DNA of 14,056 nucleotides, taken from JBBPYC01 sp038200275 (GTDB lineage Bacteria; Pseudomonadota; Gammaproteobacteria; Burkholderiales; Burkholderiaceae_C). The stretch's first letter is position 1. Each line of letters begins with the position of its first letter. The stretch lies in contig JBBPYC010000029.1 of assembly GCA_038200275.1 (NCBI GenBank), forward strand, positions 1 to 14,056, in the 5' to 3' direction. Positions 1 to 7,053 of the stretch are shown piece after piece. A program made the translations under genes and the position numbers. The notes below the pieces were generated by a model that made no database searches, was not told where the DNA came from, and saw nothing but the letters and a program-made list of their open reading frames with translations.

Positions 1-1422
1 ATCGCCCTTCGCCTCCGAGATCGCGCCGATCATGTACAGCGCGCTTTCGGGCCGGTCCTTGAACTCGTCGCGCAGGATGCGCTCGCACCCGTCCAGCGCG
101 TCGGCCAGGCTGACCAGCTTGCCTTGCAGGCCAGTGAACTGTTCGGTGGTGAAGAACGGTTGTGTCAGGAAGCGTTCGAGCCGGCGCGCGCGCGCCACGA
201 CCGCGCGGTCGCCCGGTGACAGTTGCTCCAGGCCGAGCATTGCGATGATGTCCTTCAGGTCGGCGTACTGCGCCAGCGTGCGCCGGACCTCCTGCGCCAA
301 TGCGTAATGGCGCTCGCCGACGATGCCCGGCGTGGCCATCTTCGAGTTCGACTGCAGCGGATCGATCGCCGGGAACAAGCCTTCGCCCGCGCGTTTGCGC
401 GACAGCACGATCGACGCCGACAAATGTGAAAAGGTGTGCACCGCGGCTGGGTCGGTGAAGTCGTCGGCCGGCACATAGACCGCCTGGATCGACGTGATGG
501 CGCCGCTGTCGGTGTTGGCAATGCGCTCTTCCAGCGCCGACAGCTCGGTGCCCATGGTCGGCTGGTAACCCAGGCGTGACGGCATCTGCCCCATCAGGCC
601 CGAGACCTCGGAGCCGGCCTGGATGAAGCGGAAGATGTTGTCGATCAGCAGCAGCACGTCGCGCTGCTCATCGTCGCGGAAGTACTCGGCCATTGTCAGC
701 GCGGCTTGGCCGACGCGAAAGCGTGCGCCGGGTGGCTCGTTCATCTGGCCAAAGACCATCACCATGTTCTTCAGCACATCGGCTTTTTTCATCTCGGCAT
801 AGAGGTCCTGGCCTTCTCGGCAGCGTTCGCCGATGCCGCAGAAGATGCTGACGCCCTTCTGCTTGCCAACCATGTTGTGGATCATCTCGGTCAGCAGAAC
901 CGTCTTGCCGACACCCGCGCCGCCGAACAACCCCGCTTTACCGCCGGTCTCCAGCGGCACCAGCACGTCGATCATTTTGATGCCGGTCTCGAAGATCACC
1001 GACGTGGTCGAACGATGGATCAGCGGCGGCGGCTCGCGGTGCACCGACCGCCAGGTCACGCCCTGCGGTTCGTCCTGCCGATCGATGGCATGGCCGAATA
1101 CGTCGAACATGCGCGACAGGATGGCCTTGCCGACCGGCGACTGCAGCGGCTTGCCGGTGTCTGTCACCGCCATGCCGCGCGCCAGACCCTGCGTTGGCGT
1201 GAGCGCGATGCCGCGCACGTGGCGGGCGTCGATCTGGGTCAGCACCTCGATCGCGATCGCGCGGTCGATGCCAGTGCGCAGCAACGTGCGGATGGGCGGC
1301 AGGCGGCCATCGAAGCGCACATCGACCACACTGCCGCGCACGGCGGTGACCACGCCCGCGTTCGACTCCACGTCGCCCCCGCGCGCCGTATGAGCTTGCT
1401 TACCGCCACGTTCGTCACTCAC
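1..1422 (-). CDS. atpD: F1-type ATPase beta subunit, probably N-ATPase (3' end beyond window)
   Basis: Catalytic subunit of a rotary F-type ATPase. The GTG at 1422 opens 474 codons running off the left edge. The usual family length is about 460-480, so little is missing. An in-frame TGA a few codons upstream, with no ATG between, forces the GTG start. Walker A GGAGVGKT is at residues 167-174, the GERCREG segment with the catalytic Glu is near 197-203, Walker B (VLLLID) is near 256-261, and the long IQAGSEVSGL-MGQMPSRLGYQPT block follows. In housekeeping ATP synthase operons beta follows gamma. Here nothing precedes it and the neighbour is divergent, so atpD leads the operon, as in N-ATPase operons (atpDCQRBEFAG). 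GERCREGQDL in place of the usual GERTREGNDL also fits a divergent paralogue. The F1 beta identity is certain; the N-ATPase assignment is inference, since atpC/Q/R lie outside the window. Confidence 0.95.
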   Translation of the reverse strand, partial: MSDERGGKQAHTARGGDVESNAGVVTAVRGSVVDVRFDGRLPPIRTLLRTGIDRAIAIEVLTQIDARHVRGIALTPTQGLARGMAVTDTGKPLQSPVGKAILSRMFDVFGHAIDRQDEPQGVTWRSVHREPPPLIHRSTTSVIFETGIKMIDVLVPLETGGKAGLFGGAGVGKTVLLTEMIHNMVGKQKGVSIFCGIGERCREGQDLYAEMKKADVLKNMVMVFGQMNEPPGARFRVGQAALTMAEYFRDDEQRDVLLLIDNIFRFIQAGSEVSGLMGQMPSRLGYQPTMGTELSALEERIANTDSGAITSIQAVYVPADDFTDPAAVHTFSHLSASIVLSRKRAGEGLFPAIDPLQSNSKMATPGIVGERHYALAQEVRRTLAQYADLKDIIAMLGLEQLSPGDRAVVARARRLERFLTQPFFTTEQFTGLQGKLVSLADALDGCERILRDEFKDRPESALYMIGAISEAKGD

Positions 1423-1548
1423 GGTTGATTCACCTTCAGATTTTGCTCACAAACCAGTGAACTGCACTCTGCGCGGGAACCGACTTGAAGTCTGTGCGGC
1501 AGCACACACACGATGCCGGGCAGGTTCACGGTAATCGCGGCCGTACCG

Positions 1549-1572
1549 GCGGGAATGCAATGCCATTCCCGC
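1549..1572. promoter_or_regulatory. 24-bp inverted repeat, possible operator or hairpin
   Basis: GCGGGAATG (1549-1557) and CATTCCCGC (1564-1572) are perfect 9-base complements around a 6-base centre. The site lies about 130 bases upstream of the atpD start and 160 upstream of the acetyltransferase start. It has no T-run on either side, so a binding site for a dimeric regulator is more likely than a terminator. The regulator is unknown. Confidence 0.4.
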
Positions 1573-1722
1573 GAGTAGCTGAGCTCTTGTGTGGGCCACC
1601 GCACAGACGCAGCGTGGCCGCAACGCTCAGAGTGGGAGTTCAACCCCTTCGCTGAGCGCTTTGGCGAGTTCGCTTCAGTCTCGAAATGAAGGTATGCCCC
1701 GGTGAATTGGGCCAGTTCCAAA

Positions 1723-1727
1723 AAGGA
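1723..1727 (+). promoter_or_regulatory. Ribosome binding site deciding the acetyltransferase start
   Basis: AAGGA sits 6 bases before the ATG at 1734. The other in-frame ATG at 1686 has no comparable site, so the start at 1734 is preferred. Confidence 0.65.
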
Positions 1728-1733
1728 AACTCC

Positions 1734-2354
1734 ATGAATACCGTCAAGTCGACAACTGACTTCGTCAACAATCCCGGCCAGGCGTCACTCGCTGCATCTT
1801 CTGAGCGTGGTGACGACGTGACACTGCGAGACGGCACCCGCGTACACGTGCGGCCGATCCACGTTGAGGACATCGAACTGGAGCGTCGCTTCATCGAATC
1901 GCTGTCCCCGACGTCGCGCCACTTCCGCTTTCTGGACACCATGAAGTCGCCAAGCACGGAGCTGCTGAAGCAGATGACGGTCATCGACCCAGCCAAGGAC
2001 GCAGCCTATGTGGCGCTGCTGGGCACGGGCGACCAGACGCAGGAAATCGGGGTGGCCCGATTCAGCGCGCAGGCTGACGGGCACGACTGTGAATTTGCCG
2101 TGACGGTCGCCGATGCCTGGCAGCACAAAGGATTGGGAACGCTGTTGATGCAACGCCTGATCGAAGTCGCGAAAGCGCGCGGTATCAAGACGATGCATTC
2201 CAGTGACGCCTCAGACAACGATCTGATGCGTAAGTTTGCCGAGCACCTGCACTTTGAGCGCCAGCGTGATCCCGACGACGCCAAACTGATGCTCTACAGC
2301 GTACATCTCGACGCGACCGAGACCGAGACCGAGACCGCAAACAGCAACGCCTGA
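1734..2354 (+). CDS. GNAT-family N-acetyltransferase
   Basis: A 206-residue protein with one GNAT fold, expected to move an acetyl group from acetyl-CoA to an amine or a protein lysine. The N-terminal ~27 residues look disordered. The domain opens with a TLRDGTRVHVRPI strand at about 30-42, followed by a helix rich in Glu and Arg. The acetyl-CoA pyrophosphate loop is at Q130-H-K-G-L-G135, followed by the helix LLMQRLIEVAKARG. The layout resembles the GNAT modules found in acyl-CoA synthetase-linked lysine acetyltransferases (Pat type), but no ligase or cyclic-nucleotide domain is attached, so the substrate is unknown. The C-terminus carries a short Thr-Glu repeat from a hexamer expansion. It is divergent from atpD and stands about 310 bases upstream of the cytochrome run; a regulatory role there would be speculation. 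Confidence 0.85.
   Translation: MNTVKSTTDFVNNPGQASLAASSERGDDVTLRDGTRVHVRPIHVEDIELERRFIESLSPTSRHFRFLDTMKSPSTELLKQMTVIDPAKDAAYVALLGTGDQTQEIGVARFSAQADGHDCEFAVTVADAWQHKGLGTLLMQRLIEVAKARGIKTMHSSDASDNDLMRKFAEHLHFERQRDPDDAKLMLYSVHLDATETETETANSNA
2315..2338 (+). repeat. Hexamer tandem repeat (GACCGA) inside a coding region
   Basis: Three exact GACCGA units (2315-2332) are followed by GACCGC. They encode alternating Thr-Glu near the C-terminus of the acetyltransferase. A six-base unit preserves the reading frame when copy number changes, so only tail length would vary. Confidence 0.8.
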
Positions 2355-2666
2355 TCCGCGAGCTTCGATGGATGTGGGGCTATGCCCGGCGATCAAGAGC
2401 TCGTTGCTTGATTGCCGTGACTCGTCACAGCAGCCTGCTGCCTGATCGACCAACGCCACCAATACCCCCGTTGAATCGGACGACGTCTTGTTCGGATCGA
2501 ACGCTCAGCGCCTGACGATACCGCACAACCTCGCTGGCTCTACAGGTCGCGTTATGGGCGGCAGCGCACAGACGGACATTTATATGAAACCTGGTTTGGG
2601 TCCATCATCGCTGCGTACACTCCCCTCACACTTCTCCCGTTCGGCGCAACCACGGCGGCGCAACGC
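2355..2666. other. Intergenic region upstream of the cytochrome/oxidase run
   Basis: No credible gene is visible. It should contain the promoter of the eight-gene run. Small palindromes are ATCAAG-N9-CTTGAT (2392-2412), GTGAC-TC-GTCAC (2417-2428) and GTTCG-GAT-CGAAC (2490-2502). None is followed by a T-run, so none looks like a terminator. No TTGAT-N4-ATCAA (FNR/ANR) box is seen. An AT-rich TTTATATG at 2579-2586 could be a -10 element, but no matching -35 is evident. Confidence 0.5.
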
Positions 2667-3374
2667 GTGGTCGTGACCCTGCTCTGCGTCGCCGCATGGC
2701 TGCTGACCTCGGTCACCGCCCACGCACAGACTGACACACTGCCGGCGTTCAAGCAGGTCGACTCGATCGAAGCCCGAGTTCAAGGCTGCGTCACCTGCCA
2801 CGGCCAGAGCGGACAGGGCACGCACAACGGCGTGTACCCGCGCATCGCAGGCAAGCCGGCGGGCTACCTCTACAACCAGTTGGCAGCATTCCGGGACGGT
2901 ACACGCCGGTACGCGCCGATGAATTACCTCGTCGCGTACCTGCCCGACGACTATCTGCGCGAGATCGCTGAGCATTTCGCGAAACAGCGGCCTGCATTCG
3001 CTGCGGGCGAGGCGTCGAACGTTGACGACAAGACGCTTGCACGCGGCCAGGCACTTGTCACGATGGGCGACCCAGACAAGGTCATTCCCGCTTGTATCGC
3101 GTGTCACGGCAAGAGCCTCGCGGGCATGGAGCCTGGCATCCCGGGACTCACGGGCTTGCGTCCGAGCTACATCGTCGCCCAACTGACCCGCTGGCGCATC
3201 GGCGAGCGGCATGCGCTGGAACCCGATTGCATGAAGCGAATCGCGTCTCGACTTTCGGAGTCGGACATGATCGCGGCCGCTGCCTGGCTGGCGCAGCAAG
3301 AAGCCTCGAAAGATGCGTCGCCCGAGTCTGCGAATCTCGTGCGCATGCCGTTCGCCTGCGGTAGCCAGCGATGA
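2667..3374 (+). CDS. Periplasmic diheme cytochrome c (c4-like)
   Basis: An exported electron carrier with two c-type haem sites, CVTCH at residues 41-45 and CIACH at 143-147. Likely distal Met ligands are M85 (RYAPM) and M189. The spacing of two class-I modules in about 235 residues is that of cytochrome c4. A hydrophobic stretch ends in AHAQ near residue 20, typical of a cleaved signal peptide. The start is uncertain: the GTG at 2667 leaves no positive N-terminus and no good ribosome site, and the frame is open upstream without a standard start codon. It heads the run, and its TGA overlaps the next ATG (ATGA at 3371), so the two are translationally coupled. It probably hands electrons to or from the triheme protein or the oxidase CuA site. 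Confidence 0.85.
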   Translation: MVVTLLCVAAWLLTSVTAHAQTDTLPAFKQVDSIEARVQGCVTCHGQSGQGTHNGVYPRIAGKPAGYLYNQLAAFRDGTRRYAPMNYLVAYLPDDYLREIAEHFAKQRPAFAAGEASNVDDKTLARGQALVTMGDPDKVIPACIACHGKSLAGMEPGIPGLTGLRPSYIVAQLTRWRIGERHALEPDCMKRIASRLSESDMIAAAAWLAQQEASKDASPESANLVRMPFACGSQR

Positions 3375-4684
3375 CTGCGTTGCTTACCCGTTCGCGCATC
3401 CTGCTGGCCATCGGCGTCGTTGCCGCGCTGCTGGTTGCCGCGCTGGTGGCGTTCTACGCGATGCGCCCTGGCCTGCTGCCGCAGCGCGATGGCAGCGCGG
3501 AAATAGGTGCGATTTCGCAAACTTCGCAGACCATCGCCCGCGGCGAATACCTGGCGCGCGCTGGCGACTGCGTGGCCTGCCACAGCCAACCCAATGGCAA
3601 GCCGTTTGCCGGTGGGCGCGCAATGGCGACGCCGTTCGGCAGCTTCTACGTTCCCAACATCACGCCCGACGACGACACCGGCATCGGCCACTGGACCGCC
3701 GACGAGTTCTACCGAATGATGCACACCGGCATCTCGCGCGACGGCGCGCTGATGTATCCCGTGATGCCGTTCGCCTCCTACACCAAGGTCACGCGCGCCG
3801 ACTCAGACGCGATTTTTTCCTACCTGATGTCGGTGCCGCCGGTGCAGCTGGCGAACAAGCCGCACGCGCTGAACTTTCCGTTCAACCGGCGCGAGCTGCT
3901 GATCGGCTGGCGCACCCTTTATTTCGAGCCGGGCGAATACGTGGCCGAGCCGAAGCAGAGCGCGGAATGGAATCGCGGCGCCTATCTGGTGCAGGGTCTG
4001 GGCCATTGCGCGATGTGCCACACCGCGATCAACGCGCTCGGCGGATCGAGCGAATCCAAAGCGTTCGAAGGCGCCATGATCCCGAACCAGAACTGGTATG
4101 CGCCGTCACTCACGTCGAACCGTGAGTCCGGGCTTGGTACCTGGGAGATCAAGGATATCGCCGACCTGCTGCAGGTGGGCACATCGCATCGCGGTGCCGT
4201 CTACGGGCCGATGGCCGAGGTGGTTTACAACAGCCTGCAGTACCTGAGCGACGAAGACGCGCAGGCGATGGCGGTCTACCTGAAGGCGCTGCCGCAGCGC
4301 GATTCGGAAGCGCCGCCGACCAGCCAGGCACGGCTTGTCGACCCTTCGGTGCTGGAGCTGGGCCGCAACATCTACACCGTTCAATGCGCGGTCTGCCACG
4401 GCGCCGAAGGTCAGGGGCAGGGCACCGCGTATCCACCACTGGCCGGCAACCCGTCGATCACCATGGCCACGCCGGTGAATCCGATCCGCATGGTGCTGAA
4501 CGGCGGCTACGCGCCCGGCACCCGCAAGAACCCGCGGCCGCACGGCATGCCGCCGTTTTCGCACCTGCTGGGTGACGACGAAGTCTCGGCGGTCGTCACC
4601 TACATCCGCGTCGCATGGCAGAACAGCGGTACGCCGGTGTCGGCGGCGCAGGTCAACGATCTGCGCAAGCTGATCCCGGAATGA
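3371..4684 (+). CDS. Membrane-anchored triheme cytochrome c
   Basis: A 437-residue protein with one N-terminal membrane helix (about residues 9-30) followed by three cytochrome c domains. Haem sites are CVACH 67-71, CAMCH 213-217 and CAVCH 339-343. Likely distal ligands are M132 (PVMPF), M281 (GPM) and M393 (HGMPPF). This layout is that of the cytochrome c subunits that serve membrane-bound alcohol, gluconate or sorbitol dehydrogenases, passing electrons from the dehydrogenase to quinone or an oxidase. No dehydrogenase gene lies beside it. Instead it is coupled by ATGA overlaps to a diheme cytochrome upstream and to oxidase genes downstream, so here it more likely acts as an electron entry module for the oxidase. 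The substrate side is unknown. Confidence 0.9.
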   Translation: MTALLTRSRILLAIGVVAALLVAALVAFYAMRPGLLPQRDGSAEIGAISQTSQTIARGEYLARAGDCVACHSQPNGKPFAGGRAMATPFGSFYVPNITPDDDTGIGHWTADEFYRMMHTGISRDGALMYPVMPFASYTKVTRADSDAIFSYLMSVPPVQLANKPHALNFPFNRRELLIGWRTLYFEPGEYVAEPKQSAEWNRGAYLVQGLGHCAMCHTAINALGGSSESKAFEGAMIPNQNWYAPSLTSNRESGLGTWEIKDIADLLQVGTSHRGAVYGPMAEVVYNSLQYLSDEDAQAMAVYLKALPQRDSEAPPTSQARLVDPSVLELGRNIYTVQCAVCHGAEGQGQGTAYPPLAGNPSITMATPVNPIRMVLNGGYAPGTRKNPRPHGMPPFSHLLGDDEVSAVVTYIRVAWQNSGTPVSAAQVNDLRKLIPE

Positions 4685-4866
4685 AAGACGCCATGACATT
4701 ACCCGACACCGCAGACGCGCCGGCCACCGACTCGCAGGTCGATGACGTCGTGCGGCGCGGTCCCGCCGGCGCGTTCGCTGTCGCCGGCGTCGCCACGGCA
4801 ATCGTGATCGCGCTTTACTTCGCGTTCTATGTGTTCGTCTACCTGCCGCGCGGGGTGATGCAGTGA
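4681..4866 (+). CDS. Small single-helix protein, candidate oxidase subunit IIa
   Basis: A 61-residue protein with a polar acidic N-terminus and one membrane helix (about residues 33-55). Its ATG at 4681 overlaps the TGA of the triheme gene, and its own TGA overlaps the GTG of the CuA-subunit gene. The ATG at 4693 is an alternative start. In Thermus ba3 oxidase a one-helix subunit IIa gene lies directly before subunits II and I, and the same order occurs here. The name rests on position, size and topology, not on a sequence match I can prove. A general assembly or stabilising peptide is the alternative. Confidence 0.65.
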   Translation: MKDAMTLPDTADAPATDSQVDDVVRRGPAGAFAVAGVATAIVIALYFAFYVFVYLPRGVMQ

Positions 4867-5447
4867 GCACGACGACGACTGCCGGGCACGGGTCGCAACC
4901 CAACGAATCGGAACAGGTTGCGGCCACTGCGGAGCGGCGTTGGGCCGTCATCGTGCTTGCGATCATGGCGTTGCTGGTCGCGATGATGATCTTCACCGGC
5001 GTGCACTGGGCGGCGATGCCGCCTTCGCGCGTCGAAACGATCGACGTGAAGACCGTACACCTTCGCGGCGAGTTCACCGAAGCCAACTTGGGCACCGCGT
5101 TGAGCGCCGACGGCAAGGTCACGGTGCGGCTGGTTGCGCAGCAATATTCGTTCGTGCCGCAATGCATCGTCGTGCCGGCGGAAATGGCAGTGACCTTCCG
5201 CGGCACCAGCACCGACGCGATCCACGGCTTCGTGATCGGTCGGACCAACGCGAACACGATGCTCATTCCCGGCTTTGTGTCGACCTTCACCACGTCGTTT
5301 CCGAAGACCGGCGAGATGCTGATGCCCTGTCACGAATATTGCGGCACCGGCCATGAGGCGATGTGGGCGCGGGTGCAGGTGATGGCGCCGTCCGAGTTCA
5401 TCGCAAAGGCCAGCGGCGGCGAAAGGCTTGACTGTGTTGCGCGCTAA
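4863..5447 (+). CDS. B-family (ba3-type) cytochrome c oxidase subunit II, CuA protein
   Basis: A 194-residue subunit with one N-terminal membrane helix (about 27-46) and a periplasmic cupredoxin domain that accepts electrons from cytochrome c. All CuA ligands are visible: H121 (DAIHGF), then C156-H-E158-Y-C160, H164 and M167. Their spacing is the same as in Thermus ba3 subunit II (H114, C149, residue 151, C153, H157, M160). The single helix and short length also fit family B, since A-family subunit II usually has two helices. Translation starts at a GTG overlapping the preceding TGA (GTGA). Subunit I starts inside its 3' end. Intact CuA ligands imply a cytochrome c oxidase rather than a quinol oxidase. 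Confidence 0.95.
   Translation: MSTTTTAGHGSQPNESEQVAATAERRWAVIVLAIMALLVAMMIFTGVHWAAMPPSRVETIDVKTVHLRGEFTEANLGTALSADGKVTVRLVAQQYSFVPQCIVVPAEMAVTFRGTSTDAIHGFVIGRTNANTMLIPGFVSTFTTSFPKTGEMLMPCHEYCGTGHEAMWARVQVMAPSEFIAKASGGERLDCVAR
5421..5426 (+). promoter_or_regulatory. Ribosome binding site deciding the subunit I start
   Basis: GAAAGG lies 7 bases before the GTG at 5434 but only 1 base before the in-frame TTG at 5428. The GTG is therefore the better start for oxidase subunit I. Confidence 0.6.
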
Positions 5448-7053
5448 CAAACTGGTGCTGGCCCACTTCTGGGTCGCCTTCGTGGCGTTCCTGGCCGCCA
5501 TCGTGCTCGGCGAATGGCAGATGTTCGTGCGCAGCCCGCTGTCTGCCTGGGTCAGCAATCCGGAGCATTACTACCGGTCGGTAACAGCGCACGGCACCGT
5601 GATGGCCTACGTGATGCCGACGCTGATTGCGATGGGCTTTGGCTACGCGATTTGCGAACTCGCGCTGAAGCGCCCGCTGGTCGGGCTGCGCTGGGCCTGG
5701 GCGGGCTTCTGGCTGGTGATCGCCGGCACGCTGATGGCTTCGATGACGATGGCTGCCGGCAAGGCCTCGGTGCTCTACACCTTCTATCCGCCGATGATCG
5801 GCAGCCCGTTCTACTACCTCGGGGTGGTGCTCGTCGTGGTCGGCTCGTGGTTCTGGGTCGCGCTGATGGCCATCAACCTGCGCGCGTGGCGGCGTGAGAA
5901 TCCCGGCGTCAGCGTGCCGCTCGCGATGTTCGGCAACATGGCGGCCGCCTGGCTGTGGGCCTGGACGTCTGTGGGCGCCGCGGCCGAGATCCTGGTGCTC
6001 ATCCTGCCGGCCTCGCTCCGCTTCACCGACACCATCAACGCCGGCTTGGCGCGCGTGTTGTTCTCCTGGACGCTGCACGCGATCGTCTATTTCTGGCTGA
6101 TGCCAGCCTACATCGTTTTCTACACCATCGTGCCGCGCGCGATCGGCGGGCGCCTGTACAGCGACACGATGGGCCGCATCGGGTTCGTGCTGTTTCTGGT
6201 GTTCTCGATGCCGATCGGTATCCACCACCTGTTTGCCGACCCTCAGGTGGGCGCCGGCTTCAAGTTCGTACAGGCAGCGATGACGGCGATGGTGTCGATA
6301 CCGACGCTGCTCACGGTCTTCACGATCGTTGCGTCGGCCGAGATTGCGGGGCGGCTGCGCGGCGGTAAGGGCCTGTTCGGCTGGGTCAAGGCACTGCCGT
6401 GGGGTCACCCGATGATGCTGGCGGTGACGTTCTCGTTCGTGATGCTGGGGTTCGGCGGCGCCGGCGGGCTGATCAACATGAGCTACCAATTGAACGAGAC
6501 CATCCACAACACGCAGTGGGTAACCGGACACTTCCACCTGATTTTCGGCGGTGCGATCGTCATCATGTACTTCATGCTGGCCTACGACCTGTGGCCCGCG
6601 CTGACGCACTGCGCGCCACTGCCGACGCGGCTGGTCAAGACCCAGCTCTGGCTCTGGTTCGTCGGCATGATCGTGCTGACGATGCCGTGGCACCTGGTCG
6701 GACTGCTGGGCGCGCCGCGGCGCATGGCCTACTACGACTACAGCCACCCTGACCTGGCCGCCCAGGCCTGGACCGTGACGGCGTCAACGCTCGGCGGCCT
6801 GCTGCTGGTTGTGTCCGCCGCGCTCTTTGTCTACATCCTGTTCCGCGCACGCAGCGGCAACACGGCACCTCGGCCGTTCACCTGGAGCGTGGCCGCGCAC
6901 CCGGGTGGCCACACGCCGGTTGCGCTCAATGGCTTCGGCCTATGGGTCGCGATGATGATCGGCCTGACCGTCGTGAACTATGGCTATCCGATCGTGCAGC
7001 TCGCCTTGCTGCCGGATGCTTACGTGCCGGTCATTCCCGTCGGGAGTAGGTGA
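5434..7053 (+). CDS. B-family (ba3-type) haem-copper oxidase subunit I
   Basis: The catalytic subunit, reducing O2 to water and pumping protons, about 539 residues with many membrane helices. From the GTG start the ligands are H53 (TAHG, low-spin haem), H215 (CuB) with Y219 four residues on, H264-H265 (IHHLFADP, CuB), and H366 and H368 (GHFHL, high-spin and low-spin haem). The family-B block GGRLYSDTMGR and the AGRLRGG-GLFGW loop closely match Thermus ba3. K-channel positions are kept: Y226, Y230, S243, T294 and T297, with T291 where Thermus has Ser. One oddity is that the usual Gly-His-Pro at the CuB ligand is Leu-His-Ala (214-216). The crosslinking His/Tyr pair remains, arguing for oxygen rather than NO reduction. 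The start overlaps subunit II by 14 bases; the end overlaps the next cytochrome gene. Confidence 0.95.
   Translation: MLRANKLVLAHFWVAFVAFLAAIVLGEWQMFVRSPLSAWVSNPEHYYRSVTAHGTVMAYVMPTLIAMGFGYAICELALKRPLVGLRWAWAGFWLVIAGTLMASMTMAAGKASVLYTFYPPMIGSPFYYLGVVLVVVGSWFWVALMAINLRAWRRENPGVSVPLAMFGNMAAAWLWAWTSVGAAAEILVLILPASLRFTDTINAGLARVLFSWTLHAIVYFWLMPAYIVFYTIVPRAIGGRLYSDTMGRIGFVLFLVFSMPIGIHHLFADPQVGAGFKFVQAAMTAMVSIPTLLTVFTIVASAEIAGRLRGGKGLFGWVKALPWGHPMMLAVTFSFVMLGFGGAGGLINMSYQLNETIHNTQWVTGHFHLIFGGAIVIMYFMLAYDLWPALTHCAPLPTRLVKTQLWLWFVGMIVLTMPWHLVGLLGAPRRMAYYDYSHPDLAAQAWTVTASTLGGLLLVVSAALFVYILFRARSGNTAPRPFTWSVAAHPGGHTPVALNGFGLWVAMMIGLTVVNYGYPIVQLALLPDAYVPVIPVGSR

Larger units (their letters stand above)
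1423..1733. other. Divergent intergenic region between atpD and the acetyltransferase gene
   Basis: This stretch must carry the promoters for both divergent genes. I cannot point to a convincing -35/-10 pair on either strand. It holds one clear palindrome (1549-1572). On the minus strand it is also spanned by a 100-codon reading frame (1419-1721) whose TGA overlaps the atpD GTG. That frame has no recognisable family and I do not call it a gene. Confidence 0.6.

Noticed and set aside
706..1428. 240-codon plus-strand frame antisense to atpD
   Set aside because: Rich in His, Arg, Ala and Asp without any domain, and it lies entirely over a certain atpD. This is a typical high-GC shadow frame.
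2428..2440. CAGCAG-C-CTGCTG hairpin after the acetyltransferase gene
   Set aside because: Very short stem, no T-run, and more than 70 bases after the stop. Not supported as a terminator.
4106..5293. 395-codon minus-strand frame over the oxidase genes
   Set aside because: Covers the triheme gene, the small helix gene and the CuA-subunit gene, all of which show haem or copper motifs in the plus strand. Its own translation is low-complexity Arg/Ser/Thr.
5398..6747. 449-codon minus-strand frame over oxidase subunit I
   Set aside because: Composition dominated by His, Gln, Arg and Asp, the complement of a membrane-protein reading frame. No domain.
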